Origin: Otatea glauca
Taxonomy: Eukaryota > Streptophyta > Magnoliopsida > Poales > Poaceae
NCBI GenBank assembly: GCA_036346275.1
Contig: CM070723.1
Coordinates: 53,398,743-53,462,742, forward strand
Length of the DNA stretch: 64,000 nucleotides
Direction of reading: 5' to 3'
The translations under genes and the position numbers were made by a program. Below are positions 22,928-35,061 of the stretch, one piece after another; the stretch's first letter is position 1, and every line of letters begins with the position of its first letter. Below the pieces are notes generated by a model, which was not told where the DNA came from, did no database searches, and saw only the letters and a list, made by a program, of their open reading frames with translations.

Positions 22928-25900
22928 TCATGCGTCGCTCCACGCGGCGAACATGGGCATGTGCGCGATGGACACGGTGGCCGTCCTAGCCGACGGCCAG
23001 GGGCCCAGCGGCATGGGGCTCATCAGCTTGGACGACGGCGCCGCCGCCGGCTTCGAGAAGAGCATGGAAAGACCACCGCCCCGGTCCGGGCTGCCCTCGC
23101 GCGAGTTGCTCAGGCTCGTCACCAGCGAGGACGCGCCCGACATCGACATGTGCGCTCCGGCCCCGGCGCCCTCATGGTGGTCCGCGGGCACCGCGTCCAC
23201 GGTCACCAGGTCGTGCAGAACGGAGAAGGCCTCGCTGGACAGGACGTCGTGGCTGCGGTCGCCGGCGCACGGCGCGTCGGCTGATCTCTGGGCGGCGGCC
23301 AGCGCCGCCGCGGCCACCTTCCAGCCGTCGGCGGCGCTGTCGGCCTGCACGAGGGCAGCAGCCGCGGCGACTGGCAGGGCGTCGTCGGCGCCGTCCTTCT
23401 TGCGCCTGGCGAGCTCGCCCGGGAGGAGCGTGTTGCTGGCCATGATCTTGTCGACGTCGTAGCGCGTGATGTCGAAGTTGGTGACGGCGTTAAGGCCGCG
23501 GAACTTGATGGCGGCGACATCGTACGCCTCCGCCGCCTCCTCCTGCGTGCCTGCAGATACACGTATATATATTGCCACGTAAGCATGCATGCAGCGAAGA
23601 CGACGCTCTATGTATGTATTGTAGAGTGCCATATCCATATAGTACATGCAAGATTGGAGTACGTGAAGCGAACGAAGCAGCAGCCATGGTCTGAATCCGA
23701 ATTCCGAACAGGGGAAATGTGGGGAAGGAATCCAACGAAGTGATGCGTGCATCGCATCGCATGGGGCTGGATCGATCGATGACCGGCGTGGTCAAACATG
23801 CAAAAGCGGCCGCTGCTGCAGGAGCGCGTGCGAGTTGCGGCAGTGTAAAAACTGGGAAAGCAAAGCCAGCCTTATGCAAAGGTGAAAGAGAATCACAGGG
23901 ATTCACGCACAGGGCCATACACAAGCTAGCAGACACAGGCAGACAGAGACAGAGAGAGAGAGAGAGAGAAGCAGCGCAAAGAAAAGCCAGGAAAACATTC
24001 TTTGGCAGGGCAGGGGTAAAGCATGATTGGGTTGCAACACGTATGATGATTGTGACAGGACACCCTGCGCCCTCCGGCCATGGCAGCTTCTGCATTCAGC
24101 GCAACACCAATCCGATCCAAATCCAAATACGCATTGCACTGCACTGTTTGGCGCTCTCCATCGAGCTGAATCGGCTGCTGATTCCTATCGTGCTCGTCAT
24201 GGACGACGACGCATGCAAATATGCAATGCGATGCCGATCGATGCAGAGCACGGCACATAGATATAGAAGCATGCACGCATGCACATCTACTCCCATGAGC
24301 ATGCAGATGCAGAGATATTCTAGCTACTACTACTACGGAGTACTAGCTAGGTTCTTCCACTCACTGAACGTGCCGAGGTAGAGGTCCTTGTTGCCGGAGA
24401 CGCGGCCGATGCGCGCCTGCCACCGCCCGTGCTGGTGATGCCTGCAATCACATGCCGCATAGTACACATCAAATGTTTTTAATCTACTCCCTGCTGCCGT
24501 CCGTCTGATCAGTAATTAGTAAATGTGTATAAATGCAGTGCTAGTATCGATCCATATGCATCGACAGGAGGACAGCACTGTGTACACTATGTGCCAAGTC
24601 AGGTGTGAAGTGAAGACCTTGTAACTCCTCGGTACATTGAAGCACCCCGTGAGAAACCGCTGCTCTTCCTGCACGCAGTAAACACACCGAGTTCAGACAG
24701 TACTAAATCAGTGTAGTATAGTACAGTAAGAGCATTAGTCTGTAGTAAAATATGGAGTATATATATAGGATTGATGAGTAGACAGCTTCACACACACATA
24801 TATAGGTCAAAGTGTTCGGTTGAGCATGCAGATTAGCACTTATTTACCTTCTCAAGTGAGCCACGTACTCCTGCCTGCTCATGTTCTTCATCTCCTCCAG
24901 CTCCTCCTGGTAGTCCACAAGCTGCACATGCAGTATTATCGAATTTAAGTACACGTGTAGCAAGTTTAATTAACTCAAGCTACGAGTACTTAACACTGGT
25001 TTACTCCCTCCAATCACAAATATATATCGTTTTGGATCGGATATTGATATAGTCTCTGAAATACAATTTTGACAACTAATTAACCACTAATTTATACCGT
25101 AACATATTTATAAAATCCAATAAAATTATAATTCGACGAAAGTACATTTTGACACAAATATCTAGGATTTTCATGTATTCAATCTAAATATTTAAAAATA
25201 TATCAATAGTCAAAGTTTTAAAAAATTAAATGAACGTATCTCAAAACAGCATGTATTTGTTATTGGAGGGAGTACTGATTAACCTACTACAGCTGCCAAG
25301 GTAAAACAAAAATATACTCCCTCCGGTCACCAATAGTTGTCACTTTGGACATCGATACGGTCTCTAAAATACAACTTTGACCACTAATTTTTATTATAAT
25401 ATATTTATAAAATCCAATAAAATTATAATATTATGAAAGTACTTTTTTAAAGACAAATCTACACATATGATTTTCACGTATCTAATTTAAATATTTAAAA
25501 ATATATTAACAGGCAAAGTTTCAAGATTTTAACTATAACTAAGTCTAAAACGATAATTATTTATGTAGCAAGGGAGTATATGAATAAAATTCGGCTATAG
25601 TACAAGTAATTAATTAATCACCGGGAAGTTGATGTGTGTGGAAGGGCCCCAATACTTGAGCGCCGCCAAGTCATAGGCTCTCGCGGCCTTCTCCTCCATG
25701 TCGTACCCACCTAATGTAAAACCCCAACCATGTAGCAAGTAAAAACCACAATTTTTTTAACTTTTACCACATAAGTTTTTAACCATTTTCATCCAAAAAA
25801 AACATTTTAACCATGTAGGAACACATGATATATAGTTCGTACGGGTGTGGAAGCATACCAAGATAGACTACGCAGCACATGACGACAGTTGTACGTGCCG

Positions 25901-27733
25901 GGGAGTTAATCACCGAGCGGAGCAATGCATTGGTTAACCAAAGAACGGTAAAGCTTAATTAGCCACTAACAACACAGATTAAGCATGCTTAGTAAGGATT
26001 AACGTTAATGAGGATCATGAGTACGTACCTTGCCTCCCCTTCCTGGTCTGTCCTTCCTTCTTGCAGCTGTTGTCCCATAGGTGTGCCTCATACCGCCCCG
26101 TCCACCTATGCCTGCTTAATTTTTAACCGCGCCACTAATTAACACACATCTCTAATATATCTCACTTGGTATAGGCTGCTTATCGCGCTAATTAACCACT
26201 TGCTTCCGAACATACTTAATTAGCATGTACACATCTGTAACCTCATTTTCTAGTGTAAGGTTATTGGATTACTTAATCACATGCACACGCGCTTAATTAA
26301 CCAAATGCTGTTCGGATGCAGCGTATATATATATATGTTGTAATGCATCGTCGTTAAAACCTCCGCTAAGAGCGTGTACATGCTTTAGCATATAAAGTAG
26401 ATGCTAATTAAGGTGTACATATCACCTCTCTCTCTCTCTCTCCAGTGCCCTTATTACATTTTTTTAAAATAATAGAATGGCAACAAACTCTCTGATTTCT
26501 ATTATCAAAATAGAAATATATATAGCTCTTACCCTGTCTTATAAAGTAGTACCCTCGTTATATACTTTTCCTTTAACCTTAACACCGCTTTAGATGTTAA
26601 ACATTCAACTTGTTATAGAGTATTAGCTGTCGATCGAGGTTTACTTCGGGGTCATGCAATCTAGGCTTAGCACCCACTCTTTTGTCAGTTAGTATCGGTG
26701 CTAACAATTTTTTCTCTCCTATGGATGCGCATGCTCTAATGAACACACGTTAATCTGGTTTGTAAGCTTGTTAGTACGTTAATTAATTTCGTACGTAACC
26801 AAAAGCCAGTGGTGTATTGTACCTCGTGACGCCTCTGTACTGCGACGTCCTCTGCCCGAACGTGTCGATGGACTTGCGGTGGTGCACCGGCTGCTTCTGC
26901 CCCGCCGCGCCGCCGCGCTTCCGCCCGCCGTCTGCCGACGCCGCCTCCACGATGCCGTACTCGCCAGCGGTCACGCAGCTCGACAGCGACCCGGAGCTCA
27001 TGGACAGGGCCAGCGGGTGGTGCAGGTGCTGCCCGGAGGCGGACAGGACGGCGCTGCCGCCGCCGTTCTCGGTGGCTACGGCGTCGGCGGTAGCGTACGC
27101 GGTGGCGCTGCGCGCGGCCACCCATCTTGCCATGGCCGTGGCAGCCGCCTCCTCGTCGGCCACCAGCACCGGCGCCGCGGTGCCGCCGTACAAGTCGCAA
27201 GGCCGAAGGAAGCCGTGGTGGCCGCCGTGGCTCTGCCCGTGGTGCCCGCCGCCGGCACCGGCGCCGTAGTAGAAGCTGGAGGTGTTGTCCAGGCTCAGCG
27301 CCATCGCTGGCTGCCCCGCACCCAGGAAGTCCTCAAGCTTCGGCCCTGATCGATCGATCACACACACCATGAATCCAACAAACCAACAGAATAAACGGAT
27401 CGACGAATAAGCAAATGCAGTAGTGATTAGACATGTACCGTGGTGATCTTGATCGGTTCTCCTGAGAGCCTCCATGATACAGAGCGAGCCGTCGGACTTG
27501 AGCGGCATGGAGGCGAGTTGCGAGTAGTACCCGTTGGTGGCGGCTACGACGTCGCCTCCGAGGCCGTAGGCGGCAGTGGTGACAGGGGGGAAGAAGAGGC
27601 CATGGTGCTGCTGCTGCTGTTGCACGTGGTGGTGATCGTCCATGGAGGAGGCCATGTGTGGCGAGAGCGAGAAGCCTAGCCAGCCACTCGCCGCCGCGTT
27701 AGTGCCGCCATTGCCATTGTTATTGTTGGTCAT
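22928..27733 (-). CDS. ANT: AINTEGUMENTA (ANT) AP2-family transcription factor
   Basis: ANT is a nuclear double-AP2 transcription factor controlling organ growth and meristem identity. Nine exons on the minus strand join in frame: 27733-27439, 27345-26823, 26111-26029, 25867-25859, 25710-25622, 24921-24848, 24668-24618, 24441-24365 and 23550-22928, giving 607 aa. The N-terminus has WLGFSLSP, MPLKSDGSLCIMEAL, PKLEDFLG and LALSMSSGS, all matching ANT. KSIDTFGQRTSQYRGVTR opens AP2 repeat 1 (about 267-333), which has the ANT-type insertion WDNSCKKEGQTRKGRQVYLG. Repeat 2 spans about 369-427 (YRGVTRHHQHGRWQARIGR). After it come DITRYDVDKIMASNTLLPGELARR and the terminal HMPMFAAWSDA, specific for ANT rather than PLT/BBM. 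Exon 4 is a 9-nt micro-exon encoding VYL. Two MITEs sit in intron 5. All junctions are GT-AG, with no damage. Confidence 0.96.
25004..25272. mobile_element. Stowaway-type MITE in ANT intron 5 (copy 1)
   Basis: It starts CTCCCTCCAATCACAAATA, ends with the inverted TATTGGAGGGAG, and is flanked by TA duplications (25002-25003 and 25273-25274). 269 bp, no coding capacity. Confidence 0.88.
25317..25576. mobile_element. Stowaway-type MITE in ANT intron 5 (copy 2)
   Basis: It starts CTCCCTCCGGTCACC, ends GCAAGGGAG, and is flanked by TA on both sides. Its interior is clearly related to copy 1 (the segments around 'aaatccaataaaattataat'), so two relatives lie 44 bp apart in the same orientation. Confidence 0.85.
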
Positions 27734-28960
27734 CGTGTGAAGCTAAAGCTAGAGAATACGAAGAGAGAGATGGAGATGGCGGCAATGGTGATTGGAGCAG
27801 ACCAATCATTGGGGAGCACGCGTCGCAATGATGCCTCCCGCCATTGCCGCGCGCGATGAGAGCTTCTCGAGGCTTGCAGTAGAGAAGGGGACTGGATCGG
27901 AAGAGGAAGAGTGAGGAGTAGGAGAAGCTAGTGAGCAAGTGCGTTTGTGCTTGCGTCTGCGCTTTGCTTTAAAGTAAGCAAAAGGAATGAGTTGCTCTTG
28001 CTCTTGACCCCCACACACACACACATTTACACACACTACATGCAAGCAGAGAGAGAGAGAGAAGTGCTTGGCCGGATGACATTCTCTTCTCACATCCCTT
28101 AGCTTGGGATCTGTGTAGCTACCTACAAATTAAGAAAGCCCCCTCTCTCTGAAATCTGAATCACCCACAGAGCACACAAAGGAAAAGATGAAAGAAATTT
28201 GCATGACCATGTTGCTTTGTGGTATGTATGAATGTATATTGTGTGAGGAGTGTGCATCATTCTTCCTGTATAAGTTGTATAAATTTTTAAGCAAACAAAA
28301 GGATAAACAATCATAATCTATTATTCATTTGTGATCTAATATTTATACAATTTTTAAATCGTAGAAGCACTTCGGTACGGGAGTGGTTATGTAGTAGAGG
28401 ATACTTTTGTTGTACTAGGTCTAGCAGAGGCATGCAATGTTGCAAATACTCCTCTGCACAACTAGTCACTTCACATCACAGTAGTTGTAGGCTTGTAGCT
28501 CTGTGCAGGGCCTCCTCAATGCAATGCCAATATGCCATGCCAACTAAAATTCAACTCTACTTTCGTTTTTGAAAAAAGCAATTCAAGTCTCTGCTTGTGT
28601 GAAATTTATACTAGTACTAACAGTACTGCTGCTACTTTCCTAGCCTCTGAAGCTGCCCACTGCTACTAGTCCAGTACTAGTGTACTACTATACTACAAGC
28701 TACAGAGTGACAAGAAATTAATAATTCAGGGAATAGAAGAGGACAGAGTGAGAAAGAGAGGTTGGACGGGAGGGAGTATATGGCATACAGGCTTACAGCC
28801 ATAGTGTGTTAACTGTTCCTTGATGCTGATCTCTCATGGCAAAAGTGCAAGGAAGAGGCCATGCATACAACATGTTCGTGCTTGTATTGGTATAAATATA
28901 AAGGCCACTTAATTCAATACAGTGATATACGTACACCATTCCACTTATGTATCGATCTCT
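27734..28960. other. ANT upstream region
   Basis: This holds the 5' leader and promoter region of ANT on the minus strand. CT/GA-rich tracts occur at 27750-27780 and 28045-28065, and a CA run at 28010-28030. I do not see a convincing TATA box. Confidence 0.4.
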
Positions 28961-29226
28961 GATACATTGGCAGCATGAGATCTTGTATGTCTACTTATTG
29001 TATTTACTTGCACATACGTACGAACGGTTGGAATCATATATGGAGATCTCAATCTCCACGGTTATAATTAATTTCACTTGCACAGTTGAATGAGTTGGCA
29101 TTTTCAGTAGAGATGTTGGCTTTGACATTTGACATGCATCCCTAGTAGTGTAAGATCTTATTCTATTGGTATGTGTTTCTAACTAGCCCTTGACTTCCTT
29201 ATATACACTCCAGTTATTGTACGTAC

Positions 29227-29228
<2 letters not shown>

Positions 29229-29296
<68 letters not shown>
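29229..29296. repeat. (AT)n microsatellite
   Basis: About 34 uninterrupted AT repeats. The ORF over it is an artefact of the repeat. Confidence 0.97.
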
Positions 29297-29298
<2 letters not shown>

Positions 29299-29299
29299 G

Positions 29300-30960
29300 T
29301 CTGCTATTTACTGCAGTTAAAAACAAGCAACAATATAAAGGCCTTCTGATGTACAATTTGGGATTACATCATTGCATGCATGGTGCAACTAGATCTAACC
29401 ATTCTCATATAATCATATACAATTAATCAGTGTAGAAAAAACAAATAAATGTGCATTGCAACCAATGGAGTGTTAGAATGGCCAATTGTCACAGCTTCTT
29501 GCAACAGAAAGAGGGTTCTTGGCGTATCTACAAGTTCATAACACGTTGTACATGTACACCAAACCCTGGTATAGTGTAGTGTACAGTGTTATAGAGGGTT
29601 AGTTTTGTAGAGAGAGGAAATGCATGGGGGGATATGTAAATATGAGAGTGAAGTGTGTTGCATATCCTGCATGCAAACATTGATCCTTGGTTGGATACCG
29701 ATAGGTAGCTGCCTACATAGATTGTTTTCTTTTGAATTTGGGGTTAGTCAACAGCTGCAGACGAAAAAGAGAGATGTCGGTCAATAGGATGTTCTCATGA
29801 ATGATGTAGGGAAGAAGAGAGAGAGAGAGAGAGAGAGAGAAGAAAGGCTGTTGCTAATTGGGAGGTATCAGTACTATTTCAGCATGCTTGGATAGTTCTT
29901 GGCAGCCACTCTGGCCCATCCTTGGACTTTTGCACTTGGTGAGGTAAAGCTCCAAATCAAGAGAAACAATGGCTGCAATCTTTTTTTGATGAAACATTGG
30001 CTGCAATATGAGTGCATATATAGTATAATGATAGCTCTTGGAATCGAGCACCTTTTCTTTAGAAAAAAAAAATAAAGGGCTAGTGTTTGTAATGGAAAGT
30101 TTCTATTTTGTTGTTTGTGTTTCCTCTGAGTTTTGTCAAAAAGAAAAGTTGAGCATGGCCTAACAATTTTACTTTCTTTTCCCGGCCCTTTTTTGAGTTT
30201 TAACTCAACCCAAGACTTTATCTCAACTGCTTGCATCTTGGAGGGAGACATCCTAAGACAGACATTCCTTGGCACATGATTACGTATGGAGGTCTAAGAG
30301 GATTAATTAATGAGTGATCGATTCACAAGGTTAGGAGCCCAGTGTCATTGTTTGTGCCTTTGTGGCAACCCATGAGAATTTGGCATCGCCTCTAATTACT
30401 TATATAGACCAGTACGTACTGCCAAACCCTGTTGATTTATTAGGAGAGCTATGGGGTCGGAGCGGTGAAACTGATGAATAGCGTTCTAACGGAAGATCGA
30501 TCAGTAGCAAAAACGAAAATTTCCCATTTAAAAGTGATGTGGTCTATCAAGCATTGCCCTAAAATGGATTATATAGTCTGAACTCCACCTGATAAAGATT
30601 TAAACCTTGATTTGTGACAACATATATAAAACCATGACGACATATTCTTGTGAAATACGTTGAACTATATATATGACCTTGAAAGGTGAAATAACCCCAA
30701 CCACATGTCCTGCTCCTACAAATGTGATCCTGCTGTCAGGTGCCAGCTGTGTCACAAAGGATCCAAATATTGGTAGGAATAATGCATGGAATGGAACTAG
30801 CTAGGGGGTCCATGCACCCACTCCAGTCACTCAACTTTGATTAAGGTAATGATGGCGAATGGCCGGCATAGCTACAACCGTACTTGGCGATGCCAAACCC
30901 AAGGCTATTGAAACGGCACGTTTCGATGTCGAGGGATACCTTTTTCGGTTTAATATGATA
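29300..30960. other. Intergenic, no gene seen
   Basis: AT-rich intergenic DNA with a (GA)n run at 29817-29840. Short ORFs here lack codon bias or recognisable domains. Confidence 0.45.
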
Positions 30961-30964
30961 ATAT

Positions 30965-31379
30965 ATTTATATGAAAATGATTCCATACTCTTAGGTGTAC
31001 GTACTCCCACCTCCAGTATACCATTTAAATGATGTTGTTATACCTCTTTATCATTTTGAGTATACTCTAATATTGATTATAAGATACTCCAAAGTGAGTT
31101 CTATGAAAAATTTCATTAGAGTACACCTTTTATAGCATAATTTGTTTATATATTCCTTTTACATATGGAAAAGGGTATGTAGCAAAAAAAATAAAGGATT
31201 CTGATGAAAGTTTTTCAACTATGTCGCATTAGAGTATCTTAGAATTATTATTGGAGTATACCGAAAGTGATAAAGGAGTATAAAATATTCATTTAAGTGG
31301 TATATTAGAGGTGTGAGAGTATGTACTCCCGGGAGTACGGAAAAGACTTCCATTTATATGAAAATGATTCCATACTCTT
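30965..31379. repeat. Inverted-repeat insertion flanked by a 28-bp direct repeat
   Basis: A 28-bp sequence starting ATTTATATGAAAATG is identical at 30965-30992 and 31352-31379. The 359 bp between are bounded by imperfect inverted arms (GTACTCCCACCTCC..., ACCATTTAAATGATG on the left; CATTTAAGTGGTATATTAGAGGTGTG on the right). This looks like a MITE-type foldback element. Confidence 0.6.
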
Positions 31380-31580
31380 GAGTTATATATAAAATTTCAC
31401 TTATAATAGTATCAAACATAATAGACAGCCTAATGAGCTCAACAGATGATATTATCAATTCCGCCGGTATGGCCAATATTGTCCGGTATAGAAATTGATA
31501 TTGTTCGGAATCAAAATCGGTACAATACGTATAGTTACTTTATACCAATTTAAGTGGCAAAATGGTACATACCGGCTACA
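31380..31580. repeat. Dispersed repeat family, copy A
   Basis: 'gatattatcaattccgccggtatggc' and 'aagtggcaaaatggtacataccg' resemble 'gatattatcaattccaccagagtggc' and 'tatcaaaatggtacttaccg' at 32655-32840, in the same order. These are two diverged copies of one repeat family. Confidence 0.6.
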
Positions 31581-32489
31581 CCAATCGAGACCAGAACAGT
31601 ACGGCTAAGTTTGGCTACAACCCATGCAAGCACTTTTGCTTGGAGCAATGCCACTGCATGCATGCATAAGTGCATGCCTCCTTGGTTGGGGTTGGGGAGA
31701 AGTGCACACCACACATCACATTCAGCTTCAGATCTCGTAGTCTGAACTGGCAAGGAACCAAAGGCCAACATTGCTAATTGAAAAGGGAAGCAGCCATGAT
31801 AAATGGAGATTCTTTCTCTCCATGCTCCAGTCCCTTTCATGCAGGGGGGGTTGGGACAGCTTCAGGTCTTAAAGAGGCTTTGCAGTTTTGATCAGGAGTA
31901 TTCCCTTTTATTTAGGCTTAAGGCCTAATTGGACGGTTTAGAATATTTGTTCTGCCTTTTTCTTTTTTAATGTCAGAAGTTACTACTCCATTAGCTAGGA
32001 TATGAGATCGATGTCATTGTAGCATGTGTGGCGCCAGGACAAAGCAAACATACATATGTGCATTTACAGCCAGAAAGCGGGCCCATTATCTGGCATATAT
32101 GGCTTCACTCGGTCAAACTCTCTCGCTAAGTGCGAATTGTGTTAAATTAATTTGTAAAAGGAAATGTTAGGCAAACGCATCGAATTTAATTAAGTTAGCT
32201 GCTTATTAAAAAGAGTCATATTTGACGGACGGCTCAGATCGATAGACTTGTTACATATGTGTTTGATTCGAAGAATCGGTTGGACTTTTAACTAATCTAT
32301 TCTCCTGCTATCTTGTTTAGTTTGAGAAATAGGACGAGTGATTGAATCGCTGTGCCATTCCTTTAGCTATGTATGGATATATAGATAGATAGATACCATG
32401 GGTACGTGGTATATATATTAACATATGCGTGCAATCTAAAAAGGAGAATGAAAATCACACTTGTCACTACTGTATTAGAGGCTATACTG

Positions 32490-32860
32490 GTTTGGTTCTT
32501 GGAATGATACATTTCGGTACAGGTATACCGTTTCAGGTTTTATATAATAATATATATTTATAAATATATATATGTTTAATTATATGTATTCCAAATATCA
32601 CTTAAAATATTACTTCAAATATATAGTAATACTATCAAATATATCATATAGTTCAATATACGATATTATCAATTCCACCAGAGTGGCATTGTATGGTACC
32701 GAAGCCGATATGATCGGTACCGTCCAGTATCGAAACCGGTACGACCAGTGTTAACCGGTATGGATGCCGCTATGATACAAAAGCTACTTTATACCGGTTT
32801 ATACTTTATACCGGTTTATGTATCAAAATGGTACTTACCGTATCGGTCGGTACCATTACA
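32490..32860. repeat. Dispersed repeat family, copy B
   Basis: Same family as 31380-31580. It is rich in ccggtacc/accggta motifs and has an AT-rich centre. Its ends are uncertain and it is non-coding. Confidence 0.6.
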
Positions 32861-34001
32861 TATCGATAACTATGGCATGGATCGATACGGACAACAGTGA
32901 GCTACAAAAGCAACGACAAGTACGTAGACAAGTCCTACATATTGTTCCACAGATACATATACACTCTTTGTGTTAATAACAAATAAATAAATGACCTAGC
33001 GAAAAGGACTATCTACCTATGTATGTGTCTGGCTTTCTTAGGACTTGGCGCAATAATATGCGTGCCTTTGTGTCACGTAGTAGATCGCCATGCACGTAGG
33101 GCCCCACACGCCCTTACATGTGATAAGACAATTCATGTATGGAGGTATCTCCCCACTATCATGCAAACCCTAAAGGCAAATTTACATTCCATCATATGGA
33201 TGGAGCAAAAAGGGTTAAAATAGTGCATTGGAGGGGAACAATTATAATGCAGCCATCTAGTCATGCATGCAAAAAGATAATGATGATGGTGCACGGGAAT
33301 GTTAATTATTAGTATTTGTTTAGAGGTTAACATGATGGACGCCATAATTTGGCAAAGTAGGGAGGGGTAAACTGAATGGAGTAAATGACAAGCAAAATTC
33401 AGCAGCTTCAAAAATTCCCCAGGATGTCGCAATGACACGTAGGATTGGGACCCACATGCAAATATCACCATCAAGGTCATTTTCATACTTACTAGTCAAA
33501 TACTCGTGTGTTGCTATCAACAAAAAGAAAATCATATTACCCAACACAAGCTGCCGTCACCGAGTTTGACCTATGTCATACCCTTGACTCCAGGCAGTGG
33601 GGCCTGGGCTCGAGGCCTAGCTCAAATAACAATGCAAAGTATTGTGTATACTTTATTTGGGCCCAAGGCCTAATCTTGCCACGTCCAGCCCATACAGCCA
33701 TGCTTGCCCCGAGCCAAGGCGTCGCCACCACTCCCGGCCTCTCGCCTGAGCCTCGACCAAGCCGCCACCGCTCCTGGCCTACCGTCCGCGCCGAGGCCAC
33801 ACCGCCGCCGCTCCCGGCCTCCGCCCGGTGAGGCAACGCCACCACTGCTCCCAGCCTCGGGCCTCCCACGGGTCGCGCCCCTCATAGTCGCCGATCCTGG
33901 AGACGCCACCGCTCCCTCGATCGCCGGCCTGCCGCCCCCAACTCCGGCCTCCCTGCGCCTGCGCCTGCTGGCTGCTGGGTTGCTCGCCTGCTCTGGTTGG
34001 T
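32861..34001. other. Intergenic with a GC-rich island (about 33690-33980)
   Basis: The GC-rich part encodes Pro/Ala-rich low-complexity frames on both strands and has no start, splice or domain signal that I can support. It ends where the CACTA element begins and may be part of an older repeat into which that element inserted. Confidence 0.4.
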
Positions 34002-34139
34002 CACTACTACAGAATTAGTTATCCTTGTCGCCATATCACTGTCGGTTCATCAGAAACCGGCAGTAATGGCTTTTTCTGATGAACCGACAGTGATAAATCT
34101 CTTATTACTGTCGGTTTGTGTCCGAACCGGCAATAATAC

Positions 34140-34700
34140 TATCACTGCCGGTTTTTAGAAGAACCGACAGTGCTGATATTTTTCGAAAAATCATAACTTT
34201 TTCATACGGAGTCGGATGGAGATAAAATTTATATGAAAATTGTAGCTCTCGACGAGATATACAACTTTGTAGTTGACAACTTTTTCATTTTAAGTAGTTT
34301 AAATATCCAAATAATGGTATCACTGCCGGTTGGCGGTTTGTATTCCCAACCGGCAGTTATAATGCTATCAACCATTTTTCAAAAAATCATAACTTTTTCA
34401 TACGGAGTCAAATGGAGATAAAATTTATATGACAATTGTAGCTCTAGATGTGATCTACAACTTTGTAGTTGACAACTTTTTCATTTGAGGTAGTTTAAAT
34501 ATTCAAATAATGGTATCACTGCCGGTTGGCGGTTCGTATTCCCAACCGGCAGTAATAATGCTATCAACCATTTTTTGAAAAATCATAACTTTTTCATACG
34601 GAGTCGGATAGAGATAAAATTTATATGAAAATTATAGCTCTCGACGAGATCTACAACTTTGTAGTTGATAATATTTCCATTTGAATTCATTTAGATATCC
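34140..34700 (+). repeat. 196-bp tandem repeat inside the CACTA element
   Basis: 'tcataactttttcatacggagtc' recurs at 34191, 34387 and 34583, an exact 196-bp period over about 2.8 copies. Confidence 0.9.
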
Positions 34701-34773
34701 AAATAATCATCAAAATATTCGGAGACAAAGGAACAAAAGGAAAATATATCCTATACTAGTTGAGGAATGAGTG

Positions 34774-34829
34774 ATAGGTTAGATGGTAAGGTGGGCTCAC
34801 GTAAGGCAAAAGATCGCGAGTTCGAGTCC
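34774..34829 (+). other. tRNA-like A-box/B-box relic
   Basis: 'ataggttagatggtaag' resembles a tRNA D-arm/A box, and 'gagttcgagtcc' (34818-34829) matches the B box consensus at nearly all positions with normal spacing. No acceptor stem can be formed, so it is not a tRNA gene. Confidence 0.45.
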
Positions 34830-35061
34830 TAGCAGCCGCACGCGCGGTCGTGCGTAGAATACGGGGTGGTCAGTCCGGATGCAAATAATTTTTTTTTTAT
34901 TTTAGCGAGTGATTTACGAACCGGACTATCACTGCCGGTTCGCATACAAACCGGTAGTGACACTACCGGTTCTAGAACCGACAGTGATAGTCGGACTATC
35001 ACTGCCGACCAATCACTACCGGTTCCAAAATTCGGCAGTGATATGGTGTTTTGTAGTAGTG

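Larger units (their letters stand above)
34002..35061 (+). mobile_element. Non-autonomous CACTA (En/Spm-type) transposon, 1060 bp
   Basis: It starts CACTACTACAGAA and ends TTTTGTAGTAGTG, flanked by GGT on both sides (33999-34001 and 35062-35064), the 3-bp duplication expected for CACTA. Subterminal CACTGCCGGTT/AACCGGCAGTG repeats occur in both orientations near the ends. There is no transposase. Confidence 0.93.

Noticed and set aside
22928..27733. PLETHORA/BABY BOOM identity for the AP2 gene
   Set aside because: SIDTFGQRTSQYRGVTR, TRYDVDKIMASNTLLPGELARR and the MPMFAAWSDA terminus match ANT, not PLT/BBM.
29190..29426. ORF over the (AT)n tract
   Set aside because: Ile-Tyr repeats arise from the microsatellite.
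33508..34018. Pro/Ala-rich ORFs on both strands
   Set aside because: These are low-complexity frames of a GC island, with no domain or splice signal.
34774..34829. tRNA gene
   Set aside because: Only D- and T-arm-like boxes are present; no acceptor stem or anticodon arm can be formed.
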